Below are positions 6,150-11,892 of a DNA stretch of 11,892 nucleotides, one piece after another. This DNA comes from an uncultured Haemophilus sp. (GTDB lineage: Bacteria; Pseudomonadota; Gammaproteobacteria; Enterobacterales; Pasteurellaceae). The notes beneath the pieces were generated by a model that saw only the letters and a list, made by a program, of their open reading frames with translations, was not told where the DNA came from and searched no databases. The DNA lies in the NCBI GenBank assembly GCA_902481695.1, contig CABSXY010000040.1:1-11892 (forward strand). Direction: 5' to 3'. Numbering within the stretch: position 1 is the first letter of the stretch; each line of letters starts with the position of its first letter. Made by a program: the position numbers and the translations under genes.

Positions 6150-8567
6150 TTAATAATAAATAGAGAAATTTAAATTTCCGAAATTGTTGAATTCAGCATT
6201 GCCATCGTAAATATTCTTTTTACGACCAATTTCATAAGACACGCCAAATTTTTTACCAACACGCCATTGGTGTCCGTAGCTAATTGACCACATTTTTTCT
6301 CGACTGAGTTCTGCCTGTTTATAGGCACCCACACTGGCTTTCAGATGGTGATTTAAGATCAAGCCATAATTAAGTGGTTGGTAGTAACTTAAATCTGCAC
6401 CGAATTCCAAGCTTGTCGCTTTTGATGGGTTGTAATATTCAGCAGAATCAATGGTTTTATTTTTGCTGTAATCGACTCTGAAATTGTTAGTTAGCGTCCA
6501 ACGATCATGTTTGAATGTATTGAGATTCAACCAGAAATTGGCTTCTTTTCTTAAGTTACCGTCATCAAATTTCATGACGCCACCACCTAGTCCAGCTTGG
6601 AAAATATCGGAATAGGAATACGTGGTAGAGAAACCAATATCTTTGGTATACACACCTTTATTAATGGCTTTAACTGGGGTGCCACTACCATTAATATTGG
6701 CGTTTAAATTAAATGACCAATGTTGGTTGAGGGTATAATTTGCCTCTGTAGAGAAATAGGCTTTATCATTAAGCTTAATGCCTTTCCCGCCTTCTATTTT
6801 CAATTGGAGCGGATAGAAATTGAGCTCTGTTCCCACACCAATTCGGCGAGAAATGAGACTTTCTTTGTCATAAGGGGAGCGAGTTTCTAAGTAATGAGCG
6901 TAGAGAGCATGACCATTTGCTGTTTTTGGTGTGTAAATTGCATAATCTTGGCTACTTTCATTGCTATAGCTTATTGGTGAAGTGCGATGTTGCAAGCCGA
7001 CGCTTCCTACAACTTTGCCAGAACGTGCTTGTTCATAATGCTTAATAAGGGATTGGGCTGACTGGCGTTGTTCTTCATTCATCGCATCAATCGTTTTTGA
7101 AACTGTTGGCAAATCATTTTGACTTAAGGCAGTTTCTGCCAGGTTATTACGAGCCTCTTGCTGATCATTTTTACTCAAAAAATAACCGGCTTTTTCCGCC
7201 CATAATTTTGCATCATCGTAGTTACCACGATTTCGCTCAAGTTCTGCTTTTTGCAACATAGCCCATGGATCACCAGGCGTTTTGTTAAATAGACGATCAT
7301 CAATAAGTTGCTGAGCTAATTTGCTGTTACCACGCCATAAAGCTAAGCGCGCTAAACCAAAATAGCGAGAATCATAGCCTGGATTCTTAATTCTTGATGT
7401 TCGGGTATAGTCATTGACATAAACATTTGAATTCATACGCTCTAAATATTGCTGCGCCAATTCAAATTTGCCTGAATCACTTGCCGAGAGAGCAAGTTTA
7501 TGAAGTAAACCATCACTTACTGCAAGTTTGTGGTTTAAAGCTTGTTGTTCAATTTCTTGATAAATGGCTAATGCTTTGTGTGGTGAGCCTTTTACCGCCC
7601 AATAATCACCAAAGGCTTCTTCTAAATACGCAGGCACATTAGGTTGAGCCTGTAATGTATTGAAGTCATCCTCTATTTCATCAAATTTATTCAATCGGAC
7701 ACCCATTACAAAACGATCTTGCAATGTTTGTTGATACAAAGGATGTTCAGGATTAATTTTGGTCAAAAGTGCGGTCAATTCTTCAAATGCTTTTTCTTGC
7801 TGCGTAGGCGTTGTCGCATTTTTTGAGGAGGTAATTGTCTTACCATGCTCAAACCACATCATGTCTTTTTGACTGAATTGATCCGGATAGGCTTTTTGTA
7901 GTTTCTCTTGTAAAGGTTGAAGGTTGTATTTTGATGCTAAACGATACAACTCTCTCATTAAGGTGATATTTTTCGGATTTTGTTCTAACTGACGTTGCCA
8001 ACGGCCAAGTTTAGCCATGTCGGGTTCGGTGAAATCAAGCAAATAACTTTCCGCATCAAGATAAGCGTTATCTTGTCCAAAACGTTTTTTGTAAACATTC
8101 AGTGCATTTTTTGCCGCAGTGTAGTTTTTGGTTTCTGTGAAAGCTAATGCGCCACCAAGCCATCCATTTGGATTATCAGGGTATTGCTTTTGCAATTGGG
8201 AATAGAATACAACGGCACGATCGTATTGTTTTTCATTTCGAGCGGCTTTGCCTAAATTTTCGAGTTCATTTTGGGAAAATTGCGATGGTGCGCAGCTTTC
8301 GCAAAGTGAAAGTGCTTTAGCTGATTGATTCGTCCTCAGATAGAGTGTCATTAAATCATCGCGCACTTTCGAATCCCGAGTCCTCTTAAATAAGGTCTCC
8401 AGTTTGGGAATAGCTTGATTTAATTGGGCATCGCCTTGACGGGAGAAAATGATGATATTTTCTCGTTCGGTATCAATAGCGGATTTTTGGGCATAGGTAA
8501 TCTGTGCTAAAGAGGTACTGACACCTGCTAATAGCATTGCCTTAAAGGCATGAGATAGAGATTTCAT
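6150..8567 (-). CDS. pgaA: PNAG outer-membrane export porin PgaA
   Basis: PgaA exports deacetylated PNAG across the outer membrane. The 805-residue length nearly equals that of E. coli PgaA (807). A signal peptide ends near TYA-Q (26/27). Residues of roughly 30-505 are helical and repeat-rich, with typical tetratricopeptide patterns (for example AKALSLCE, YDRAVVFYSQLQKQYPDNP, YDDAKLWAEKAGYFL), forming the periplasmic superhelix that contacts PgaB and polymer. From about 515 the sequence changes to alternating polar and aromatic beta strands, ending in an aromatic residue (NFSIYY), as in an outer-membrane beta barrel. It is the first gene of the operon, 21 bases ahead of pgaB, with its own promoter at 8594-8622. 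Its ribosome binding site is weak (AGAAG). A perfect uptake signal lies inside the gene at 7767-7775. Confidence 0.96.
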   Translation of the reverse strand: MKSLSHAFKAMLLAGVSTSLAQITYAQKSAIDTERENIIIFSRQGDAQLNQAIPKLETLFKRTRDSKVRDDLMTLYLRTNQSAKALSLCESCAPSQFSQNELENLGKAARNEKQYDRAVVFYSQLQKQYPDNPNGWLGGALAFTETKNYTAAKNALNVYKKRFGQDNAYLDAESYLLDFTEPDMAKLGRWQRQLEQNPKNITLMRELYRLASKYNLQPLQEKLQKAYPDQFSQKDMMWFEHGKTITSSKNATTPTQQEKAFEELTALLTKINPEHPLYQQTLQDRFVMGVRLNKFDEIEDDFNTLQAQPNVPAYLEEAFGDYWAVKGSPHKALAIYQEIEQQALNHKLAVSDGLLHKLALSASDSGKFELAQQYLERMNSNVYVNDYTRTSRIKNPGYDSRYFGLARLALWRGNSKLAQQLIDDRLFNKTPGDPWAMLQKAELERNRGNYDDAKLWAEKAGYFLSKNDQQEARNNLAETALSQNDLPTVSKTIDAMNEEQRQSAQSLIKHYEQARSGKVVGSVGLQHRTSPISYSNESSQDYAIYTPKTANGHALYAHYLETRSPYDKESLISRRIGVGTELNFYPLQLKIEGGKGIKLNDKAYFSTEANYTLNQHWSFNLNANINGSGTPVKAINKGVYTKDIGFSTTYSYSDIFQAGLGGGVMKFDDGNLRKEANFWLNLNTFKHDRWTLTNNFRVDYSKNKTIDSAEYYNPSKATSLEFGADLSYYQPLNYGLILNHHLKASVGAYKQAELSREKMWSISYGHQWRVGKKFGVSYEIGRKKNIYDGNAEFNNFGNLNFSIYY
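7767..7775 (+). repeat. DNA uptake signal sequence (Haemophilus type)
   Basis: Perfect AAGTGCGGT followed by CAATTCTT. It lies inside pgaA on the non-coding strand and there encodes Leu-Thr-Ala-Leu in the helical repeat domain, so the pga operon has been in an uptake-signal genome long enough to carry one. Confidence 0.9.
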
Positions 8568-8593
8568 TTTTAGCTTCTACTATATTAATAATA

Positions 8594-8622
8594 ATTATTT
8601 ATCTAGTGCTTCTCTATGTCAG
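8594..8622 (-). promoter_or_regulatory. Putative promoter of pgaABCD
   Basis: On the minus strand CTGACA (8617-8622) and AATAAT (8594-8599) are separated by 17 bases; each matches the sigma-70 consensus at 5 of 6 positions. Transcription would start at about 8587, giving a leader of only about 20 bases. The -10 box sits in a very AT-rich stretch. An overlapping weaker choice is TTGTCT with GATAAA, also spaced by 17. Confidence 0.55.
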
Positions 8623-8689
8623 ACAATGTAAAGAAAGTTTAAGTTTCGCAAAGTGGTCGGATCTCTTTGTAAGCTATGAAGAAATTAAT

Positions 8690-8698
8690 TGTGGATAA
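8690..8698 (-). other. Single perfect DnaA-box sequence
   Basis: TGTGGATAA on the plus strand is the complement of the consensus DnaA box TTATCCACA. It stands alone in the pga-fec intergenic region. No neighbouring boxes or AT-rich origin region were seen, so this is not an origin; it may be chance or an isolated binding site. Confidence 0.35.
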
Positions 8699-8717
8699 AG
8701 TAGGCGCTTTAGGTGAG

Positions 8718-8753
8718 AAAATAGGCATTTTAGTAAAATAAAACGCCTATTTT
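8718..8753 (-). terminator. Putative terminator of the fec operon
   Basis: On the minus strand the 15-base arm AAAATAGGCGTTTTA (8739-8753) pairs with TAAAATGCCTATTTT (8718-8732) through 14 Watson-Crick pairs and one G-U pair, with a 6-base loop. The right arm ends in TTTT and continues CTC. The G-U pair replaces an A-C mismatch on the other strand, so the hairpin suits transcripts from fecE rather than the plus strand. It lies 24 bases past the fecE stop. Confidence 0.65.
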
Positions 8754-8776
8754 ATATTTAGAGAAGTGATTGATCG

Positions 8777-9544
8777 TTATTTCAAAATAAACATCGGTGT
8801 GTCGCTGATAGGATCACGATGAATGATGACATCTAAATCAAATACATCCTTCAACAACTCTTCGGTCATGACCTCATCAGGTGTACCTTGTGCCATCACT
8901 GCACCTTTTTTCATGACGATTAAGTGATCGCAATAGCGGCAAGCTTGGTTGAGGTCATGTAACACTGTAATTACGGTTTTGCCATTTTGTTGCATTTGTC
9001 GCATCATGCCCATGAGTTCTGCTTGGCGGTTTAAATCCAGATAAGTAGTCGGCTCATCGAGTAGCACTAATTCAGCATCTTGCGCAAGAGTCATGGCTAA
9101 AAATACCCGTTGTTGCTGACCACCAGATAAATCAGAAACCAACTGTTCGGCGAGTTCTGCAGTTTGCGTTTGTTCCATCGCCCAAGTGACCAATTCTTCA
9201 TCTTTTTGACTGAGTTTACCCCATAGATTTAAGTAAGGCGAACGCCCGTAAGCGATCAATTCGCGCACTTTTATCCCTTCAGGTACCAAGTGTTGCTGCG
9301 GAAGAAAAGCCAATTCTTGGGCATATTCTTTAGGGCTTTTTTGCCAAATATCCTGACCTTTATGGGTGATTGAGCCTTGTTTTGGTTTGAGCAAGCGCGC
9401 CACCGCTTTTAATGTGGTGGATTTACAGCAGCCATTTGGGCCGATTAACGCAATCACTTTATTTTTCGGGAATTTTAGCGACAGATTTTTAACCACGAGT
9501 TTATCTTGATAACCTAAAGATAAATTATTGATTTCAATGCTCAT
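8777..9544 (-). CDS. fecE: Ferric citrate ABC importer, ATP-binding protein FecE, with altered Walker A motif
   Basis: FecE is the cytoplasmic ATPase that drives uptake of iron from ferric citrate through FecC and FecD. The 255 residues equal the E. coli FecE length and follow it closely, for example PEGIKVRELIAYGR near 88-101 and DEPTTYLD at 163-170. ABC motifs seen are the Walker A region GPNGCCKST (35-43), Q-loop LPQQ (81-84), signature LSGGQ (139-143), Walker B VLLDE (160-164) with Glu164, and the switch His196 in LHDLNQ. The oddity is Cys40: the residue before the catalytic Lys41 is nearly always Gly, and E. coli FecE has GCGKST. The codon is TGT, one base from GGT, at 9425-9427. The frame is otherwise intact. 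Unless this is a sequence error, ATP binding may be impaired. Its start overlaps the stop of fecD by one base. Confidence 0.94.
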   Translation of the reverse strand: MSIEINNLSLGYQDKLVVKNLSLKFPKNKVIALIGPNGCCKSTTLKAVARLLKPKQGSITHKGQDIWQKSPKEYAQELAFLPQQHLVPEGIKVRELIAYGRSPYLNLWGKLSQKDEELVTWAMEQTQTAELAEQLVSDLSGGQQQRVFLAMTLAQDAELVLLDEPTTYLDLNRQAELMGMMRQMQQNGKTVITVLHDLNQACRYCDHLIVMKKGAVMAQGTPDEVMTEELLKDVFDLDVIIHRDPISDTPMFILK

Positions 9545-10527
9545 TATTTAGTTCTCATCAATAAGTAGAAGAAATATGGCGCACCGATAATTGCGGTCAG
9601 AATACCTGCCGGCAGTTCAGTTGGTGGGTCAATCACCCGCGCCAAAATATCCGAAAGTTGTAATAATAGGGCGCCAATAATCAAGGCTGCCGGTAATAGG
9701 GTACGATGTCTGCCACCGACTAAACGGCGAGCAAGATGCGGCGCAACCAAGCCTAAAAAGGCAATCGGACCACAAATTGCCACGGCTGTAGTGGAAAGGG
9801 CCACCGCTAGCACTAAAACGCTGATTTGCACTTTATTCACGGTTACACCTAAGGTGGAGGCTTTATTTTCACCTAAACCAAGGGTGTCGAGATCGCGACA
9901 GAAAATAAATGGCAAGGGCAGTAATACGATTAACCATGGCAATACCACATTCAAATAAGACCAGCTGCGCCCCCACAGGCTTCCTGTGAGCCATAACATA
10001 GCCGTGTTGATCTCGACCGGATTGGTAAGCATCAGATAATGACTAATGGCTGCCCACAATGCGGACAGTGCGACCCCAATGATTGCCATTTTGATAGGGC
10101 GGAAGTTAAAACCGCACACGATCCATAAAATGACAAAAGAGAGCACACCACCTAAAAAGGCAAAAATAGGCATCCAGTAAAAGGCTAAGTTTGGTAAGAA
10201 CATCAATACCGAAACAGCAACCAACCCAGCCGCATTGTTAATCCCTAAAATGTCGGGAGAGGCAAGTGGATTGCGCACCACGCTTTGCACTAACACACCA
10301 GAAATTGCTAAGGCTCCGCCTAATAAAATCGCTAATACTGCACGGGGGAGGCGATATTCCATCAAGGTAAAATAGTTTTTATCGTCAGGCTGAAAGGCCG
10401 CCCAAATTTCCTCAAAAGAAAGCGTATAAGTGCCAAGGCGAATACTCAATCCAAAGAGTAGTACCATCAGACTAAGCGTGCCGACATAAAAGCCGATAGC
10501 GCGAAAAGATACATGAGAAGCTCGCAT
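9544..10527 (-). CDS. fecD: Ferric citrate ABC importer, permease FecD
   Basis: FecD is one of two polytopic inner-membrane permease subunits of the ferric citrate importer; it pairs with FecC to form the channel. The 327-residue product is a FecCD-family (PF01032) protein rich in membrane helices, with the family marks EYRLPRA (57-63), VRNPLASPDILG (84-95), and the coupling-helix region GPIAFLGLVAPHLARR (253-268) that contacts the ATPase. The segments LMEYRLPR, RNPLASPDILG, LWLTGSLWGR and FCRDLD closely match E. coli FecD as I recall it, which supports fecD over a generic haem or catecholate permease. A ribosome binding site, AGAGGA (10536-10541), lies inside the end of fecC, and the start codon overlaps the fecC stop as TAATG. 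No broken motif was seen. Confidence 0.95.
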   Translation of the reverse strand: MRASHVSFRAIGFYVGTLSLMVLLFGLSIRLGTYTLSFEEIWAAFQPDDKNYFTLMEYRLPRAVLAILLGGALAISGVLVQSVVRNPLASPDILGINNAAGLVAVSVLMFLPNLAFYWMPIFAFLGGVLSFVILWIVCGFNFRPIKMAIIGVALSALWAAISHYLMLTNPVEINTAMLWLTGSLWGRSWSYLNVVLPWLIVLLPLPFIFCRDLDTLGLGENKASTLGVTVNKVQISVLVLAVALSTTAVAICGPIAFLGLVAPHLARRLVGGRHRTLLPAALIIGALLLQLSDILARVIDPPTELPAGILTAIIGAPYFFYLLMRTK

Positions 10528-11516
10528 TAGTGTCTTCCTCTGGCAAATAATACAAAGACTGGGGCACCGATTAAGGCAAGCACCGCACCAGCAGGCACTT
10601 CGCTAGGGAAGTTAACCGCGCGGGCAATGGTATCTGCAGCGAGCATTAAAATTGCGCCGAGTAACATCGCCATGGGGAGCGATTTTCGCAAGTCATAACC
10701 AATCCAATAGCGAGCAAGATGGGGCACGAGTAAGCCGATAAAGGCAACAGGGCCAGCAACACTCACGCTTGAACCCACAATCAATAATGCCATGATGTTA
10801 GCGTACCAGCGTAAACGGAAGAGATTGATGCCTAGTGAACGAGCGGATTCATCGCTTAAATTGAGTAAATTCAAACGGCTGGCAAAAAATAGGCAGAAAA
10901 GTGCGGTCAAAATAAAGAACGGAAATAACGTCAATAATTCATTCCAACGAGCATGTGCAATGCCGCCAGCTAGCCAACTCATAATACCGAAGGCATGATC
11001 TTCCGCGATAATGAGCACCAATTTCGTGAGCGCGGCACAAAGTAGTGATACGGCAATCCCCGCTAAAATCACTCGGCTACGATCTCCACTATTATCTTTC
11101 CAACCATTGCTGATTAGCATCACAACAAACCAACTCAAACCACCACCGATACTAGCCACTAAGGCAATGCTATAACCAGAAAGAATCAAAGGGCTAAAAG
11201 CACTGGCGGTTACCATGGCAAGACTGGCTCCTGAGTTCACGCTAAGTAGCGTAGGCGAAGCAAGCGGATTGCGCGTAATGGTTTGTAACAACGCCCCCGC
11301 CACTGCAAGATTGGCACCTAAAATCATGCCAACTAATGCGCGCGGTAGGCGTAAATCGGTTACGGTAATTTTGGCAATGTCATCGCCATCGGGGAGGAAC
11401 GCTTGTAACGCTGCAAGCGGTCGAATTTCGATGGGATAATACAAAAACAGGCTTCCCCATAATAGGAAAGCCAGAATGATAAGGGGAAGTCCCCAACGGA
11501 AAGTGGACTTCATCAT
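10527..11516 (-). CDS. fecC: Ferric citrate ABC importer, permease FecC
   Basis: FecC is the second permease subunit of the ferric citrate importer, in the inner membrane. The 329-residue protein (E. coli 332) belongs to the FecCD family with about nine or ten membrane helices. Visible marks are DLRLPRA (54-60), TRNPLASPTLL (81-91), the FecC-like stretch LIIAEDHAFGI (168-178) followed by WLAGGIAHARW, LNLLNLSDESA at 215-225, and GPVAFIGLLVPHLAR (255-269), which forms the contact with FecE. These strings parallel E. coli FecC closely. Two ATG codons begin the frame; the first, at 11516, overlaps the fecB stop as TAATG, pointing to translational coupling, since no clear ribosome binding site precedes it. 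A perfect uptake signal is embedded at 10899-10907. Confidence 0.95.
   Translation of the reverse strand: MMKSTFRWGLPLIILAFLLWGSLFLYYPIEIRPLAALQAFLPDGDDIAKITVTDLRLPRALVGMILGANLAVAGALLQTITRNPLASPTLLSVNSGASLAMVTASAFSPLILSGYSIALVASIGGGLSWFVVMLISNGWKDNSGDRSRVILAGIAVSLLCAALTKLVLIIAEDHAFGIMSWLAGGIAHARWNELLTLFPFFILTALFCLFFASRLNLLNLSDESARSLGINLFRLRWYANIMALLIVGSSVSVAGPVAFIGLLVPHLARYWIGYDLRKSLPMAMLLGAILMLAADTIARAVNFPSEVPAGAVLALIGAPVFVLFARGRH
10899..10907 (+). repeat. DNA uptake signal sequence (Haemophilus type)
   Basis: Perfect AAGTGCGGT followed by CAAAATAAA and a second AT patch (AAATAA) about one helical turn later, close to the full extended consensus. It lies in fecC and encodes Leu-Thr-Ala-Leu at residues 203-206. 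Confidence 0.9.
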
Positions 11517-11892
11517 TATTTTTGTTTCACGAAACCTTCAATTTGTTTTGCCATAATTTTGCTCGCTTCTAAGCCACGACCACGCGCCCACATGTCCGAG
11601 TCAACACTGTAAACATGATTGGCTTTTACAGCAGGAATCGCTTTCCACAGTGGCTCAGCTTCCCATTTGCGGGCAATGCTTTCATCACGATAATGGGCGA
11701 TGAACAAGTATTCCGGTTTTTCCATTACTAATTGTTCAAGGTTGATTTCTACGAAAGCTTGATCACTATTGAGTTTGGTTGGGGCAAAACCTAATGTCGT
11801 TAAGAAACTACCCACATAGCCATTGTCATTTTGGATATTAAATTTATCTTCTCGGGAAGTACCAAATGAGGCTTTTTTGCCTTGTACACCTA
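11516..11892 (-). CDS. fecB: Ferric citrate-binding periplasmic protein FecB (partial, N-terminus beyond right edge)
   Basis: FecB is the periplasmic substrate-binding protein that carries ferric citrate to FecC and FecD. Only the last 125 residues lie in the window; the frame is open without interruption to the right edge, so this is the C-terminal part of a protein of about 300 residues and not a small gene starting at the internal GTG at 11815. The fragment shows the C-terminal lobe of a class III (BtuF/FhuD-type) binding protein: VGSFLTTLGF, the linker-region pattern EINLEQLVMEKPEYLFIAHY, PLWKAIPAVKANHVYSVD and DMWARGRGLEAS. AHYRDESI and WARGRG closely resemble E. coli FecB, supporting citrate rather than haem or vitamin B12. 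The signal peptide and operon promoter are outside the window. Confidence 0.92.
   Translation of the reverse strand, partial: GVQGKKASFGTSREDKFNIQNDNGYVGSFLTTLGFAPTKLNSDQAFVEINLEQLVMEKPEYLFIAHYRDESIARKWEAEPLWKAIPAVKANHVYSVDSDMWARGRGLEASKIMAKQIEGFVKQK

Noticed and set aside
8592..8610. AT-rich GATAAATAATTATTATT stretch near the pgaA promoter as a Fur box
   Set aside because: Beyond the first five bases it matches the Fur consensus poorly; it is better explained as the AT-rich -10 region.
8690..8698. Replication origin
   Set aside because: Only one DnaA box was seen, with no cluster, no dnaA or dnaN neighbour and no unwinding element; a single perfect 9-mer has roughly a 10 percent chance of occurring in a window this size.
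11516..11815. A separate 99-residue gene starting at GTG 11815
   Set aside because: The frame is open further upstream to the right edge and the upstream residues continue the FecB pattern, so this is an internal codon of a cut fecB.
1..11892. CRISPR array, tRNA, rRNA, prophage or toxin-antitoxin genes
   Set aside because: Searched by eye for regularly spaced repeats, tRNA-like arms and known gene types; none was found.

Overview
The window looks like chromosomal DNA from a member of the Pasteurellaceae. The main evidence is five perfect copies of the 9-bp Haemophilus-type DNA uptake signal AAGTGCGGT or its complement in under 12 kb, where about 0.1 would be expected by chance. Two of the five form an inverted pair that serves as a transcription terminator. 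The low-GC coding style and the bacterial gene set fit this. From general knowledge, Haemophilus influenzae Rd lacks a pga operon, so a relative such as Aggregatibacter or the H. parainfluenzae group is more likely. The species cannot be fixed from this sequence alone.

Layout, left to right. (1) At 1-750 on the minus strand is the N-terminal 250 residues of an exported alpha/beta-hydrolase of the ferri-siderophore esterase (IroE/Fes-like) type; it runs off the left edge, and its promoter carries a Fur-box-like operator. (2) At 751-967 is a divergent control region with that promoter on one side and, on the other, a near-consensus CRP site placed as in a class II activator promoter for pckA. 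(3) At 968-2584 on the plus strand is pckA, the ATP-dependent phosphoenolpyruvate carboxykinase, followed by a bidirectional terminator built from two inverted uptake signals. (4) At 2681-8567 on the minus strand is a complete pgaABCD operon for making, partly deacetylating and exporting poly-N-acetylglucosamine (PNAG), the biofilm polysaccharide. (5) At 8568-8776 is a short intergenic region with the pgaA promoter and a terminator for the operon to the right. (6) At 8777-11892 on the minus strand is a fecBCDE-type ferric citrate importer with fecB cut by the right edge; the genes overlap by one base at each junction (TAATG).

How the parts fit: the two ends of the window are iron-acquisition modules (a putative siderophore esterase and a ferric citrate ABC importer), and the middle holds a gluconeogenic enzyme and a biofilm exopolysaccharide operon. 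PgaC and PgaD polymerise the sugar at the inner membrane, PgaB deacetylates and trims it in the periplasm, and PgaA exports it through the outer membrane. FecB would bind ferric citrate in the periplasm, FecC and FecD form the permease, and FecE powers it.

I did not find a convincing undescribed system. The most notable anomaly is in FecE, where the glycine just before the catalytic Walker A lysine is replaced by cysteine. This either inactivates the transporter, is tolerated in an unusual way, or is a sequence error. Other points worth a look are a PgaB with no lipoprotein signal, a pga leader too short for the E. coli type of CsrA control, and the precise geometry of the pckA CRP promoter.
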